From positions 41,548,077 to 41,612,076 of the forward strand of contig CM017572.1 of the NCBI GenBank assembly GCA_007844125.1: a DNA stretch of 64,000 nt. Reading direction: 5' to 3'. The stretch comes from Sinonovacula constricta (Eukaryota; Mollusca; Bivalvia; Cardiida; Solecurtidae). A model generated the notes under the pieces. That model had not been told where the DNA came from, did no database searches, and was given only the letters and a program-made list of their open reading frames with translations. Shown here in pieces: positions 50,535 through 61,586 of this stretch (its first letter is position 1; every line of letters begins with the position of its first letter). The position numbers were made by a program, and so were the translations under genes.

Positions 50535-50757
50535 TGCACTGACACAACTACTGTCATATTCTCATTATCAAGCTTATTTTTTTTTATTGGTGAAGCTAGA
50601 TCCCAGACTTATGCCTAGGTAGAACCACTGGCACACCACAGATTAACTGGAAAACCTCTCTACATGAAACTTCTTGCCAGACCAAGACTGGAACTCACAC
50701 AGTGAGAAGCTGAGGAGTTACAAGTCTCTGACTTTTAACTGCTCGGCACCCGCACAG
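50535..50757 (-). mobile_element. SINE family 3, diverged copy
   Basis: 'cattgcactgacacaactactgtcatattctc', 'cccagacttatgcctaggtagaaccactggcacacc', 'gaactcacacagtgagaagctgaggagttacaagtctctgact'. The order is the same as at 49335. Confidence 0.75.
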
Positions 50758-51104
50758 TAAATAAAAGCCAAAGTTATTGTTTAAAGAAAGGAGAAGTACC
50801 AACAACACTTGCTTGATTAGTTTTAAAGTTTAATTTGAATTTAAATGAAAACTTACAGAATTTTTATACCTCATTAAGATAAGTTGAATTTAATTTGAAA
50901 TAATGATTGATACATATTAAAGCACAAAAACGGCCAACTTAATTTTAAAGTTAGTTACAAGAGAGTCCTATACAGGTGTGGGAACAGTATTTAATTGTTG
51001 TTAATTTATAAAATTGTGTATTTTGTATCCTCAATAAAATATAAACTTAGTTATTTTTTTACAACTACATGCACAGGGTAACAAGACATATTGCTTTAGA
51101 CAAA

Positions 51105-51168
51105 GCAACAAACAGTGCAGATCTAGATCAGACATTTCCCAGTGGGAGCAGACTGATCTGGATATATA
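51105..51168. repeat. Short palindromic dispersed repeat
   Basis: Left arm 'acagtgcagatctagatcagac', centre 'atttcccagtgggagca', right arm 'gactgatctggatatata'. Family of 2185. Confidence 0.6.
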
Positions 51169-51194
51169 AGATATAATCTGAAAAAATAATTATT

Positions 51195-51502
51195 GTTTAT
51201 TGAGTTTATCGTCCCACCAACAGTATTTCAGTTATCTGGAGACGGTGTCCACTTGAAGCAGATATAGTGCTGTTTTTACTGTGTATAGCATGCCGTGAAC
51301 ACCTGGCATGATACCACAATCAGTCACATTAGCCTGACACAGGGCCAACCTGTGGTAATACCTTTATATTTACTTGAGCGTTAGCATGGGAGCTATACCA
51401 CTAACATTTTTTACGAATCTGGTATGTTGCTGCCCTGGTTCGAACCTAGGGCCTCCTGTACCTGGAGCCGACGCTCTACCGATTGTGCTACCAGGTCCGG
51501 TA
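51195..51502 (-). mobile_element. tRNA-derived SINE, family 1
   Basis: Left 'gtttattgagtttatcgtcccacc'. Right 'ggttcgaacctagggcctcctgtacctggagccgacgctctaccgattgtgctaccaggtccgg', with the full tRNA-like head. Confidence 0.9.
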
Positions 51503-51524
51503 TGAATATATAATTAGTCTGTTT

Positions 51525-52095
51525 ATATGATAAATACAGTTAAGATTAGCTGTTCAATTTTTTAAAACTTCAGTCAAATAGTTTGAACATGGTGGAAAAT
51601 ACACATTAAAATTTAGACTTTTACCTGATAAAAAACCTAAATTTATCAAAATCTATAGGTTCTCATCAGGCTTATCATCCTAAATATTTTAGAATGTTAA
51701 CCTTGTGCATATATCACTCTTACCACTATAAACAGAGATAAAATGCAGTTAAGTTTTAACTGTTTAACATTTAAAACTTAAGTCAAATACATACAGTTTA
51801 AACATAGTGGAAAATACAGATTTAGATTAAGACTTTAACCTGATAAAAGGCCTAAATTTGGCAAAATATATGTGTTCTTATCAGGCTTATTTTCAAGATG
51901 TTGGGATTGTAATTTTATTCCACTACAATATCACAACTCTTTTACCACCTGAAGATGTCAATGGTCAGTTTATGTCATGAAATGCAGTTAAGTTTGTTTA
52001 ATATTTTCAAACTTTAGTCAAACAGTTCAAACATGGTGGAAGATACACATTTAAATTTTCATTTAACCTCACAAAAAGCTTAAATATATTGTTAA
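51525..52095. repeat. Diverged tandem triplication, period 208-240 bp
   Basis: 'cagttaag' followed by 'aaaactt.agtcaaa.agtt.aaacat.gtggaaaatacacatt' begins at about 51537, 51745 and 51985. Conserved phrases include 'acctgataaaa' and 'tcaggcttat'. Unit length varies through indels. Confidence 0.75.
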
Positions 52096-54090
52096 AAAAA
52101 CAACACAGATTACTTCAAGTGAGATATTTTTGAACTTAGGTTTGCCATGTATACTGTATATACTAATATATGTTGTACTCTATCAAGGGGAGAGCAGATA
52201 CTTAGTCAAAGAAATTGTTGCTCAACCCTTCTGTCATTTTATATCATGTTATAACAAAAATATTGTGTACACAGATTTTATGATAAAATATGTTTAAACT
52301 AACTTAATACTTGTTTGACAAGGACATTAATGAGAATGTAGATGTCAGTATTTAGGTTTTGGTTGGATCGTAATTTATTTACAATGTTCCAGTCATATGG
52401 CAACTTTAGTCAAATTGTGGTTTTTACCATAAATGCATACCATACCTAATCAAGCAATTAAGCAATGCAAAACTTATTTGATAACATTAGAGGACACATT
52501 GCTAGAGACTCAGCAAATACAAGGGATCTTGTTCTACACTTTTTGCTTAAGCCTGATCAATTAGTAAGTTTAAAGAGTTGACACTTTCGCTGATACCACA
52601 ATTAGTTAAAGTATTGTTTAACAATGCACTTAGTCTTGTTTAAGCCTTTTAAGCTATGTTTTATCAACCTCATTTATTTTCAAAGACTGAGCACTAAATA
52701 TATGACTTCGGTTTCAAACTTAGACCTCACCGATGCCCCCCCCAAAACCACCCCGCCCCTCCCCCACCCACACGCCCAGGTGACCTACTTGTACCTAGTT
52801 CTTTTAATTTTATTTATTATTTATCATTATTTAAATTAAATACATCACTGCAAATCAAGTACTACAGACACCAGTAGAACTACCAGTGTACTGCAGGTCA
52901 GTTGGAAGACACCTAACATCATGTTTTGTCACAGTAAACTCTGCCACACATGTCCTAGGGTTGTTAAACAAAATCAATTGTATCTCACTCTACCTTGTTC
53001 AATGTTCATATTATGAAACATTAAACAATTGATAACTAAAAAAATGTGTCTGTATATTGTGTCACTTTTCTTCATGATTACAATTGTGTGGTAAGGAATT
53101 GAATTTTAAGTTTAGAATTACAGCTTCATGTATACTAGTGGGTGCAACAATGATCAGCCATGTTACTTGCCACAAGAGAATTTTAAAAACATTTTTATAA
53201 GACATTACAATTTCAGAAATTGTTTAAGGAAGTATTTTCATTTTTTATATGATCAATAACATTCATTTTGACGTAATTGTTTAGCAACTTTTTCCTAATT
53301 GTAACATGTCACTTCCATTTTGAGAGGTGTCTAAGAATAAAAATTACCAATTATTTGATATCATGCGTAATTATTTTATTATTACTATCTTTTAATATAT
53401 TAGTATAGTTAACTATCTTTACACCTATTGTCATTTACTAACATCAATTGATTAAAGTTTGTTAATCATAATTATTTTATCTTAATATATAATTAACCAC
53501 CATAATCATTATCAACATCATCAACACCATTTTTAAAACTTCTTAATCGAATTACATTGTATAAGCGAGTTTAATGATATTTTTCTTATATATATACTAC
53601 TAATATGATAATTATTTTCATTATTTGATAATAATATTCTTATCATTATTTTACAAATAGTATTTACATTTACTATTTATAAAAACTATCATAATTTTTC
53701 ATTTAATATAAATAATGACAATCTTATTTCTTATACCAATTGTAATTGGTTTAAAATATATGAACATATTTGTTCATCACTAATGTATAAAGTTACTTAA
53801 CAATATAATTTGTATTGTTATTTATATCATTTTGATTTCAGTTTTTTAATTCCTATGTAGTTATCACGAAATGTTTTCATTCTGATATACAAATGCCACC
53901 ATAAATAGCCTGTTATATATACAGATTTGTTAAATTGGCATGATGGCAGCCAATGGCAACATATTTTGTCAAATGATGATATTAATTAAATGTATGATTA
54001 AATACCACATTTGTATGGTGTTCCTACATCCCTGGGAAACATCAGTGAAGATCTGTTGAGTGAAGTCCATCCACAACACTAAATCACTAT
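52096..54090. other. AT-rich spacer
   Basis: Holds a C-rich tract at 52735-52775 ('ccccccccaaaaccaccccgcccctccccc' interrupted) and a small SINE family 3 fragment at 52870-52930 ('accagtgtactgcaggtcagttggaagac'). From 53330 to 53830 the sequence is almost purely A/T with 'attattt' runs. No gene seen. Confidence 0.45.
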
Positions 54091-54101
54091 GTATTAGAAT
54101 G

Positions 54102-54215
54102 TCAATGTTCATATATGAACATCGATGCTAGAAGCACAGTTGGGTTGCTGTAACTTGTTGCTGAAGTTATGATGTGGTCACCAGGAGTAGAACTATCAGA
54201 CTTCCTGGAGTGCTG
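54102..54215 (-). CDS. Possible last exon of the minus-strand gene
   Basis: The acceptor tttcattcttattacag on the minus strand lies just before 54215. The following frame is open for 37 codons (starts QHSRKSDSSTPG, ends FIYEH) to a TGA at 54104-54102. It is in phase 0, which would match the CysX3Cys exon ending at 57218 if read in its Cys-rich frame. Function unknown. It is Ser/Thr-rich with no domain recognised. Confidence is limited because the only evidence is one splice site and a short open frame. Confidence 0.3.
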   Translation of the reverse strand, partial: QHSRKSDSSTPGDHIITSATSYSNPTVLLASMFIYEH

Positions 54216-54519
54216 CTGTAATAAGAATGAAATACAAATGTCAATTTGCTTTTCATATCAATATTTTCTTGGCTTAGATAAAAAGCATTAGGAAACTCAA
54301 AAGAAACACCCCTTTGCAATAATTTTGCATTATGAAAACAAGCAGTACGATAAATAAAGTTATTTATAAAAAACAACAAAAAAACAACATTTTAAGTCTA
54401 GTAACCAAATCTATAAAAAAAATGTACCGTTTAATGTGTTCAAAGATGAATAAGTAGATGTATATTTCTGGGTTGTGTTAAGTCGCACCAATAACTCTAT
54501 TATTAGGAAATGGTTTGGT

Positions 54520-54742
54520 TTGTTTTTGTTAAATTGCACTGACATAATTATGGTCATATTGACAACATCCAGCTTATTATTAGTAGAGGAAGACACCAGA
54601 CTTAAGTCTGGATAGAACAACTGGCACACTGCAGGTTAGCTGGAACACTTCCCCATATGATAGTTCCTGCCTCACCCGGTACTCAAACCCACATGGTGAG
54701 GGGCTGAGGATCAAGACATGAATTTCAGTTGATGTAGAAATA
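54520..54742 (-). mobile_element. SINE family 3, diverged copy
   Basis: 'aattgcactgacataattatggtcatattg', 'agacttaagtctggatagaacaactggcacactgcaggttagctgg', 'ctcacccggtactcaaacccacatggtgaggggctgagg'. It lies in an inferred intron of the minus-strand gene. The ORFs that cross it are not real. Confidence 0.75.
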
Positions 54743-54912
54743 ATCCTGCTATCTATGTGAAAGCATGCCATGAACACCTGACAAGATATCACATCCAGTC
54801 AGTGAAAACTGTGCCAGTGGGAAGATGCAGAAGTTGCTTTCTGTAATTAACTTGTCAAGCTATCTTGATTGTCAATCAGTTTTTACCTTTTAAAAAATGT
54901 GTGACAGCTTAC

Positions 54913-55018
54913 TTTATTATTGTTCAGAATGAGGGCACCAGGGAGAGGTAGGATTATCAGGACAGCTCTTAGAGGATGAGCATACTACAAAATGAGCATT
55001 CATTGTGGGCTGCATCTA
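54913..55018 (-). other. Splice-bounded segment, coding status doubtful
   Basis: Acceptor ttgttttgtttcag before 55018 and donor GTAAGC after 54913 on the minus strand. In phase 0 it begins with TAG. The frame starting at the next ATG is open for 32 codons and is Cys/Ser/Pro-rich (CSSSKSCPDNPTSPWCP), then stops at the donor. It may be an alternative terminal or untranslated exon. Confidence 0.25.
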
Positions 55019-55615
55019 CTGAAACAAAACAAAAAAACACTGCATTGTACATCTTATTTTTTAGATTTATCATGCTGTAAAGTACTGTATAAAGAAACTC
55101 TCTAAAATTTGTCATTAGACAAGTGTAAGACATTAAAGTTTGTTTTCATAGTGATCATTCACAGTAAAAAAATCAAATCTGACGGGTCAAATATTTGTAT
55201 TTAATTTAACAACACTTTTTCAATGGTTACTTCAATCATGTTAGAAGTATTCTTTTATATTAGACATCAAACACGTCAGACATAACTTGTACATGGCTCA
55301 GATTGTTTGGACACTTGTTAAAAATTCCGGAAACTTGCAGTTTAAAAGATGTAACAAATCTATTTAATAATCCAAGAGAAAATGGGTTATCAGTAGATGC
55401 TTAGCTCCAGTCCTTATGATGCCCATTATAGAGATGGAGATGACAATTGCAAGAGCCAAGACTTTTCAAGGACAACCTGGATCAATGATGATGATAATGC
55501 CAAATAAATCAGGATCTGAATTGTAAAGGCAAAAACTTTTACCAGATGTGCACTTTTACCAGATGTGCACTTACAGTTTATAGAAAATTGTCAGCTAATA
55601 CTTTTGAAAACTTAC

Positions 55616-55704
55616 CTCAATAACATAATGAACATGCTGGACAGGAGTCCAGTTCCTTTGTCTTAACTTCCAAATGATGCAAGTTTTGGGGACATGTTGG
55701 TGAG
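55616..55704 (-). CDS. Possible 89-bp exon, duplicated with 56236-56319
   Basis: The acceptor is ttacttttattgcag and the donor is TTGAG|GTAAGT. One frame is open throughout (starts HQHVPKTCIIWKL, ends VHYVIE). In the other phases it would end in a stop (phase 0 reads LTNMSPKLASFGS then stop). The edges resemble the segment at 56236-56319: both start CTCA.AAC.TGT and both end ..GAG|GTAAG followed by TT.CAAAA. No function is recognised. Confidence 0.35.
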
Positions 55705-55764
55705 CTGCAATAAAAGTAATCAGTTTAGTGCAAATATATCTGTATTATTGTTTTAGATACATCA

Positions 55765-55960
55765 CAGTAGCCAATTATGATCATCAGAATGATATCTATT
55801 TCAGAGGAGGAAGACCCACAACATTTGTCTGGGTAGAGCCACCGGTGAACTGCAAGTCAGATGGAAAAGACCTCCCCACATTAAGTCCTTCACCCAGAAC
55901 AGGACACAAACCCACGTGGTGGAAGGCTAAGCAGTCAGGCATCGTATGAAAGGTTTTTGC
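55765..55960 (-). mobile_element. SINE family 3 copy
   Basis: 'gtagccaattatgatcatcagaatgatatc', 'ggaggaagacccacaacatttgtctgggtagagccaccggtgaactgcaagtcag', 'aacaggacacaaacccacgtggtgg'. The head on the right is degraded beyond the B box. It lies between the duplicated exon-like segments. Confidence 0.75.
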
Positions 55961-56235
55961 CCTAACCAATATTCTAGATGATGTAGCAAGGTGCAAAGTC
56001 GGGAGTTTCATGAATCTGACTTTACTTCTCAAATAAGGAAAATGACATGATGATTGACCATAAACAATGGTAATACAAAGCTTTGCATGTATTAGCAATA
56101 ACACATGAAAGTAAATATTTGTTTTATTTTTGTGGAGGAAGACCCCAAGTTCTATCTGGATAGAACCAAAGTTTATGAATATATTTACAAGCCTGATACA
56201 GACCTCATCACAAGTATTAAGTTTTGGAAGCTTAC

Positions 56236-56319
56236 CTCATTTTTTAACAAGCCCCCGCAACACACATGGTTAGGATTTGGAATTCAGCTTGAAGATGTCT
56301 CGACATACAAGTTTATGAG
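56236..56319 (-). pseudogene. Possible decayed duplicate of exon 55616-55704
   Basis: Acceptor atgctgttattacag and donor ATGAG|GTAAGC. All three phases meet a stop (phase 0 reads LINLYVETSSS then stop). The border similarity to 55616-55704 suggests exon duplication followed by loss in one copy, or use as an alternative terminal exon. Confidence 0.3.
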
Positions 56320-56636
56320 CTGTAATAACAGCATAATATATTGATTAGTATTTTATCAAAGAAATAATACATCTTGTATACAGCTTTATTAAGCAAGCAG
56401 GTTGAACATTTTCTCTTGTTACTTGTTTTGTGTTTGTAATATTACCCAAGTTCAATAGTCTAGCTGGAATGCCAATAAGATATTTTGTCTTGTATGAGTT
56501 ATAATAACCAATGTTCTACTGCCTTGTGTTTGGTACTATCAAAGTGCTGCAGGCTAGCAGGAAGGCCACAAACAGTTTGTCGTGTGCATATTATAAATTC
56601 CATATCAATATAATAGAGAATGGACCTGTCAGTAGA

Positions 56637-56907
56637 GATTCGACTCCAGGTACGGGAGGCCCTGGGATCGAACCCCGGCCGTGAACATACCAGTCATGAA
56701 AAATAGTAGTGGTATAGCTCCCTTACTAATGATCAAGCAAATATAAGGGAAGTTGCATGACTGGTTTGCCCAGTGTCAGGACTGGGTGTGGTATCATGCC
56801 AGGTGTTCATGGCATGCTATACACAGTGAAGGCAGCACTATATCTGCTTTAAGTTGACACCGTCTCCTGACTTATTGTTGGTGGGACAAGAAAACCCAAT
56901 AAATTAA
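56637..56907 (+). mobile_element. tRNA-derived SINE, family 1, 5'-truncated
   Basis: Starts within the head ('ctccaggtacgggaggccctgggatcg'), runs through the body with small deletions and ends 'ggtgggacaagaaaacccaataaat'. It lies in an inferred intron of the minus-strand gene, in antisense orientation to it. Confidence 0.88.
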
Positions 56908-57217
56908 TATCATAGACAAAGATAGACAACTTTTTATTTCACTTGTTGGAATAGGCCTCAGCAGATGAGTGGAAATACTTAAACTCATACATTTTATGAT
57001 GTATTATCACTGTTCACAGCAAAGACAAATGAACCTAGTTATCTTGCATTAAATATTTCATAACATCTAATCTTTTTAAATATTTTCTTCTCTTGGCTTT
57101 TGCTTAAAACAGCAATACAGTTTTAGGTTTAGCTGTAGTCTTAATTCTTAACTATAATTTTCCTTTTTGTGATCTATATATTTGAAAAGATTTTGTTTCA
57201 AATCCTAGAGTTCTTAC

Positions 57218-57306
57218 CTTAGACTTAAATCTTGAATATACATTAGACATACATGGCATATTGCACAAGTACTGATGATAGAGGCTTGGGCACCTTGCTT
57301 GACAGT
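57218..57306 (-). CDS. Possible exon with CX3C-X8-CX3C motif
   Basis: The segment leaves the 61-bp array at about 57306 and ends at a strong donor, TCTAAG|GTAAGA, at 57218. One frame reads MTPDD-C-QAR-C-PSLYHQYL-C-NMP-C-MSN then VYSRFKSK up to the donor. Four cysteines in a CX3C-X8-CX3C arrangement in so short a piece look non-random. A second frame (MTVKQGAQAS...) is also open, so the reading frame is not certain. No acceptor with a good pyrimidine tract precedes it, because the array lies directly upstream. It may be the 3' end of the same long exon that starts at 58740. Confidence 0.35.
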
Positions 57307-58530
57307 CATCTGGAGTCATGTTATGTTCTTGGGTTGATAGCGGGGAGGCCCTGCCATTTTACTTGATGTTCTGGAGTCATGTTATGTTCTTGGGTTGATA
57401 GCGGGGAGGCCCTGCCATTTTACTTGATGTTCTGGAGTCATGGTATGTTCTTGGGTTGATAGCTGGGAGGTCCTGCCATTTTACTTGATGTTCTGGAGTC
57501 ATGTTATGTTCTTGGGTTGATAGCGGGGAGGCTCTGGTATCTTGCTTGATGTTCTGGAGTCATGTTATGTTCTTGGGTTGATAGCGGGGAGGCCCTGCCA
57601 TTTTACTTGATGTTCTGGAGTCATGTTATGTTCTTGGGTTGATAGCGGGGAGGCTCTGGTATCTTGCTTGATGTTCTGGAGTCATGGTATGTTCTTGGGT
57701 TGATAGCTGGGAGGCCCTGCCATTTTACTTGATGTTCTGGAGTCATGTTATGTTCTTGGGTTGATAGCGGGGAGGCCCTGCCATTTTACTTGATGTTCTG
57801 GAGTCATGTTATGTTCTTGGGTTGATAGCTGGGAGGCCATGCCATCTTGTTTGATGTTCTTGTCATGGTATGTTCTTGGCATTATAGCTGGGAGGCCCTG
57901 CCATTTTACTTGATGTTCTGGAGTCATGTTATGTTCTTGGGTTGATAGCAGGGAGGCCCTGCCATTTTACTTGATGTTCTTGTCATGGTATGTTTTTGGA
58001 TTGATAGCGGGGAGGCCCTGCAATTTTACTTGATGTTCTGGAGTCATGTTATGTTCTTGGGTTGATAGCGGAGAGGCCCTGCCATTTTACTTGATGTTCT
58101 GGAGTCATGTTATGTTCTTGGGTTGATAGCGGGGAGGCCCTGCCATTTTACTTGATGTTCTGGAGTCATGTTATGTTCTTGGGTTGATAGCTGGGTGGCC
58201 CTGCCATTTTACTTGATGTTCTGGAGTCATGTTATGTTCTTGGGTTGATAGCTGGGAGGCCCTGTCATTTTACTTGATGTTCTTGTCATGGTATGTTCTT
58301 GGGTTGATAGCTGGGAGGCCCTGCCATTTTACTTGATGTTCTGGAGTTATGTTATGTTCTTGGGTTGATAGCTGGGAGGCCCTGCCATTTTACTTGATGT
58401 TCTGGAGTCATGGTATGTTCTTGGGTTGATAGCTGGGAGGCCCTGCCATTTTACTTGATGTTCTGGAGTCATGTTATGTTCTTGGGTTGATAGCGGGGAG
58501 GCCCTGTCATCTTGCTTGAGGTTCTGGAGT
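57307..58530 (-). repeat. 61-bp minisatellite inside a candidate gene
   Basis: About 20 units of 61 bp (minus-strand unit begins ATGGCAGGGCCTCC). Each unit holds a 13-codon frame, MAGPPRYQPKNIT then TGA. Variants include a 55-bp unit lacking six bases (near 57855, 57970, 58275) and GATACCAGAGCC for AATGGCAGGGCC. All frames are closed by TGA or TAA within two units. The unit aligns with the in-frame 60-bp coding repeat next to it (58500-58600) but has one extra base in CCTCCCCGC, which explains the frame loss. Confidence 0.92.
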
Positions 58531-58740
58531 CATGGTAAGCTCTTGGTTTGATGATGGGAGACCCTGGCATATTTTTTATGCTTGTCTTGTGTGTGAATTC
58601 ATAATTTGGAAGCTCTGGCATCTTTCTTGATGCTTGTCTTAATATATGTAATGCTCTTTGATTGGATTTAAAGTCGTGGTTCCTTGTTTCATTGCTGTCT
58701 GGATACACAGTCTTTATTCTTGAGGAGATAAATCTCATAC
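58469..58740 (-). CDS. Candidate exon 3 with 20-residue repeats; product unknown
   Basis: Acceptor ttatttttttattgacag ends at 58741. The exon starts GT, completing a codon from exon 2, then is open for 90 codons. It begins MRFISSRIKTVYPDSNE and goes on to imperfect repeats, each starting M-P/T-x-x-P: KMPELPNYEF, NMPGSPIIKP, KMTGPPRYQP. These are 17-20 residues apart. The last one runs into the 61-bp array and stops at the first TGA (58471-58469). It is basic and Ser/Pro-rich, probably disordered. Either the exon truly ends here, or it continues by splicing around the array to the donor at 57218. No known family recognised. Confidence 0.45.
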
Positions 58741-59194
58741 CTGTCAATAAAAAAATAACTATTCAATAACTATCCTAACAAAAAAGACTTTCTGAATTTA
58801 ATACCTTATACTTTTTTAAAAAATGTATGTGACCACATAATATATAAAGCAGTGACTGACATCTACAGTTTCTGACTTAAAATTTAATATTTTAATTCCA
58901 ATGAAGAACACTACATGTCAGAATTTTCAATAATTTAACAAGAGCTGTAACAGGATAACATACCCAACTATTTTTTTTTTGATAACTAATTTTCTAAGAC
59001 AAACCAGGGCAGGGCCATATTTCTAAAAAAAGCAAAGCTAGACTATCAAACATTTATATATGCATATATGCATAGGTAGGATTACTAAAAAGACATGTAC
59101 ACATTATTCCAATCTATTCGCTCAAGTCTTGGTTTTAATGCTGATTATCTGGAGATTTTTCTGAACCAGGGCTTGCTGGAGCTTTTACTATATA

Positions 59195-59345
59195 GGCTGC
59201 TAAGTGGAATCTTTTGGTGGACAATTTATTGGTAAAACCACCAGTGCACTGCAGGTTCTTGCCTTGTCCGAACTTGAACCCACACAATGTAGGGCTAAAG
59301 TGATACAAGCCTATGACTCTAACTGCTGGACCATAGTCTCTACAT
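59195..59345 (-). mobile_element. SINE family 3, short copy
   Basis: Minus strand: 'ggtccagcagttagagtca' (A-box region), 'gtgggttcaagttcgg' (B box), 'ctgcagtgcactggtggttttacca'. It lies in the inferred intron between exons 2 and 3. Confidence 0.65.
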
Positions 59346-59497
59346 GACAATTCTGCATACATCAAAGTTATGTTGCAAATATGACAAGAATTGTGTAACT
59401 CTAAGTTCAGTGCTTAACTAAATGATTTCTTTCTTAAAAGATTCATAGATGTATAACTTTGAAACAATCAAAATGATATGTACGTAACATATCCTAC

Positions 59498-59725
59498 CTG
59501 TTGTGCATGGTTTAATGGACGTGTCCATGAAGAAAGACTGCCTGGGTGTTGTGGTAGCAGGGCCATGTTTATGTCTAGAGAAGATTTTCAGAAATCTAGG
59601 AATGGAGGTAGCAATTTGGGCAGCTATAATGGAGCCCTCAGTTTTGTTGTCTGGGATGTTGTATGAATAATGTGGTCAATGTTGCCAAGATGGTTGTAGT
59701 TTATTTGAGACAATGGGGCAGAAAC
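59498..59725 (-). CDS. Candidate exon 2 (228 bp) with one in-frame TGA
   Basis: Acceptor ctgtctcttttcag ends at 59726 and donor ACAACAG|GTAGGAT follows 59498. Read in the phase set by exon 1 (T + GT), the frame runs CFCPIVSNKLQPSWQH, then TGA at 59678-59676, then PHYSYNIPDNKTEGS on through FLKIFSRHKHGPATT and SFFMDTSIKPCTTG, joining exon 3 in phase (G + GT). Sixty codons after the TGA are open and of ordinary protein composition. The TGA could be a sequencing difference, a pseudogene lesion, or a sign that translation starts lower down (ATG of MDTSIKP). No domain is recognised. Confidence 0.45.
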
Positions 59726-59726
59726 C

Positions 59727-61586
59727 TGAAAAGAGACAGAAACAAAATATATTTGGTGTGATATTTTAAAAATGAAAGTTGCATTTTTTTCCTTCTTCAA
59801 CAGGTCTTTTGTCAGGATAGTTACATGGGAAAATTATATGCCCTTTCCAGTCTTACATGCCAAAGAAAACCCAGACTCAAAACTTAACCAAATTTAAAAG
59901 GCACTAAGCTAATGCAGGCCGAAATCTGGAAAATATGTCCTGTATTAAACTCACCACTGTGTTTTTTTTATTTTTCAGTCTATTTTAATGAATTTTATAT
60001 CAAATTTAACAGCTGTAATGAAGTATTTTAAATACCAAAACTAAATTTTGAAAGTTTAAAATGTAAAATAATACAACCACAAAGTTACTCTGTTCATTTT
60101 GTTTAAAGATGAGCCATTTCTGTGTATTAAATTTTTGTGATTTAACAACTTTAAGAATATAGCATTCTAAAAATATGAATTTCAAGAGCTTTCCACAGTT
60201 GTATAGCTTTAAATGTTAGGACCTCAAATGAAGACATTACATGAAAATAACATCTACGCTCCTATACAATTCATCTGAAAATCATTTGATGGCTGCCAAG
60301 ATTAGTGATCTTCACTGATGTGGATAACCCGATACAGACGATTTTTATCAAAACGTGAAAACAAGCAAAATCTGCCGGAAATTATTTAAAACATTACGTT
60401 AGACAAAAAAATAAACTATGAACATTTTACGATTTAATTAGCGAATTTGACAGCATGAAAACCAACGTTCAACACTCGGATCACGTTTATCAAATCTACC
60501 ACATTACCTTATTCAGATACATCAAAACGGTTACGAATGAACATTCTTATTTTTATCGTACAGTGGTCAAAGGAAAAAAACTCTTACAGTGTTAAGTAAA
60601 AGTTGCATGGCAAAGTTGCTTCCCTTATTCATTATTCCCAATTTAATAAGCTAAAACTTTAATACTTAAACCGCATTTAATAATCACAATTTAAATGCAA
60701 TTTGCATTAATTACTTTGTAATAATTGTTATTAATGTGTGTGTGTTGTTTTTAAAAACAACAAACAACTTTTTAACTCTACTTTTAGTAAACTGTAAAAT
60801 AAAACGCACACAGCATACGTACGGAGAGCTGGAGGAAATGCCTTACACCAAATGCTGCGTTATTTCTTTATTTAATAAAAACGTATGTCTCAAATACTAC
60901 AAAATACTAGGGTTACTAGACAGAATAATCATTAAAAATGGCTTCAGACAAAACGGAACATTTACCGTAGTAGAACCGCCTTGACTATTAAGTTAATAGT
61001 GGAATATGTGCTTAAGTGGTTTGTTTGAAACAGCTATCGTTCCGTAGTGTGTATTAAGACGCAATTAACATTTTTAGTGGAACTGAATTGAAGACGTTGA
61101 AGAAGACACTGTGCTGCCTTCATTTTGAGAGCATGCGGCACCACAACGGCACTATCATTATACAGGGCCAGCGAGTCAAAGAGTGTCATTTATAAAGTCC
61201 GAGGGATTATTTTCAACTATTATTTTTACGATATGCCACTTCCAAGGTATTGACCCGAGACTCTTCGTACGTGGAGCCCACGCCCCAACAATTGAGTTAT
61301 TTGCACCAGTGTCGTTTCGTGTTGTGATTTCCAAAAATATTATCCAAACCCAAACATAATATCAATATGTAATACAATCAATTTTCTTTATATTAAAATG
61401 GTTATTTAACTGACTTAATCATTTTAATGTAGAATATGTTAGGCCAAAAATAACTATGGTCGAGTTGGGTGGGAGTGAGTATGGGTAAGCCGGACAGCTG
61501 CCTGTAGGTAGAACCAACGTCAAAATATAACTTGACAATTAAAAACTATTTGCATATTTATGCACACAACAGAAAATTGTACTTAC
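59727..61586 (-). other. Inferred intron 1 of the minus-strand gene
   Basis: Begins GTAAGTAC and ends ttttcag on the minus strand. It is AT-rich. The 82-codon plus-strand frame at 60736 has no recognisable motif. It holds an ancient family 1 SINE at about 61080-61312. Confidence 0.4.
61080..61312 (-). mobile_element. Ancient copy of SINE family 1
   Basis: In order: 'ctgtgctgccttcattttgagagcatgcggcacc', 'cattatacagggccagcgagtc', 'tttttacgatatgcc', 'tattgacccgagactcttcgtacgtggagcccacgccccaacaattgag'. Every landmark of the family 1 reverse complement is present but heavily diverged. Confidence 0.65.

Noticed and set aside
59478..59666. 62-codon plus-strand open frame
   Set aside because: It lies opposite candidate exon 2, whose splice sites and phase fit the minus strand much better.
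59676..59678. Selenocysteine codon
   Set aside because: There is no known selenoprotein context around the TGA and no SECIS element was identified. A lesion or sequence error is simpler.
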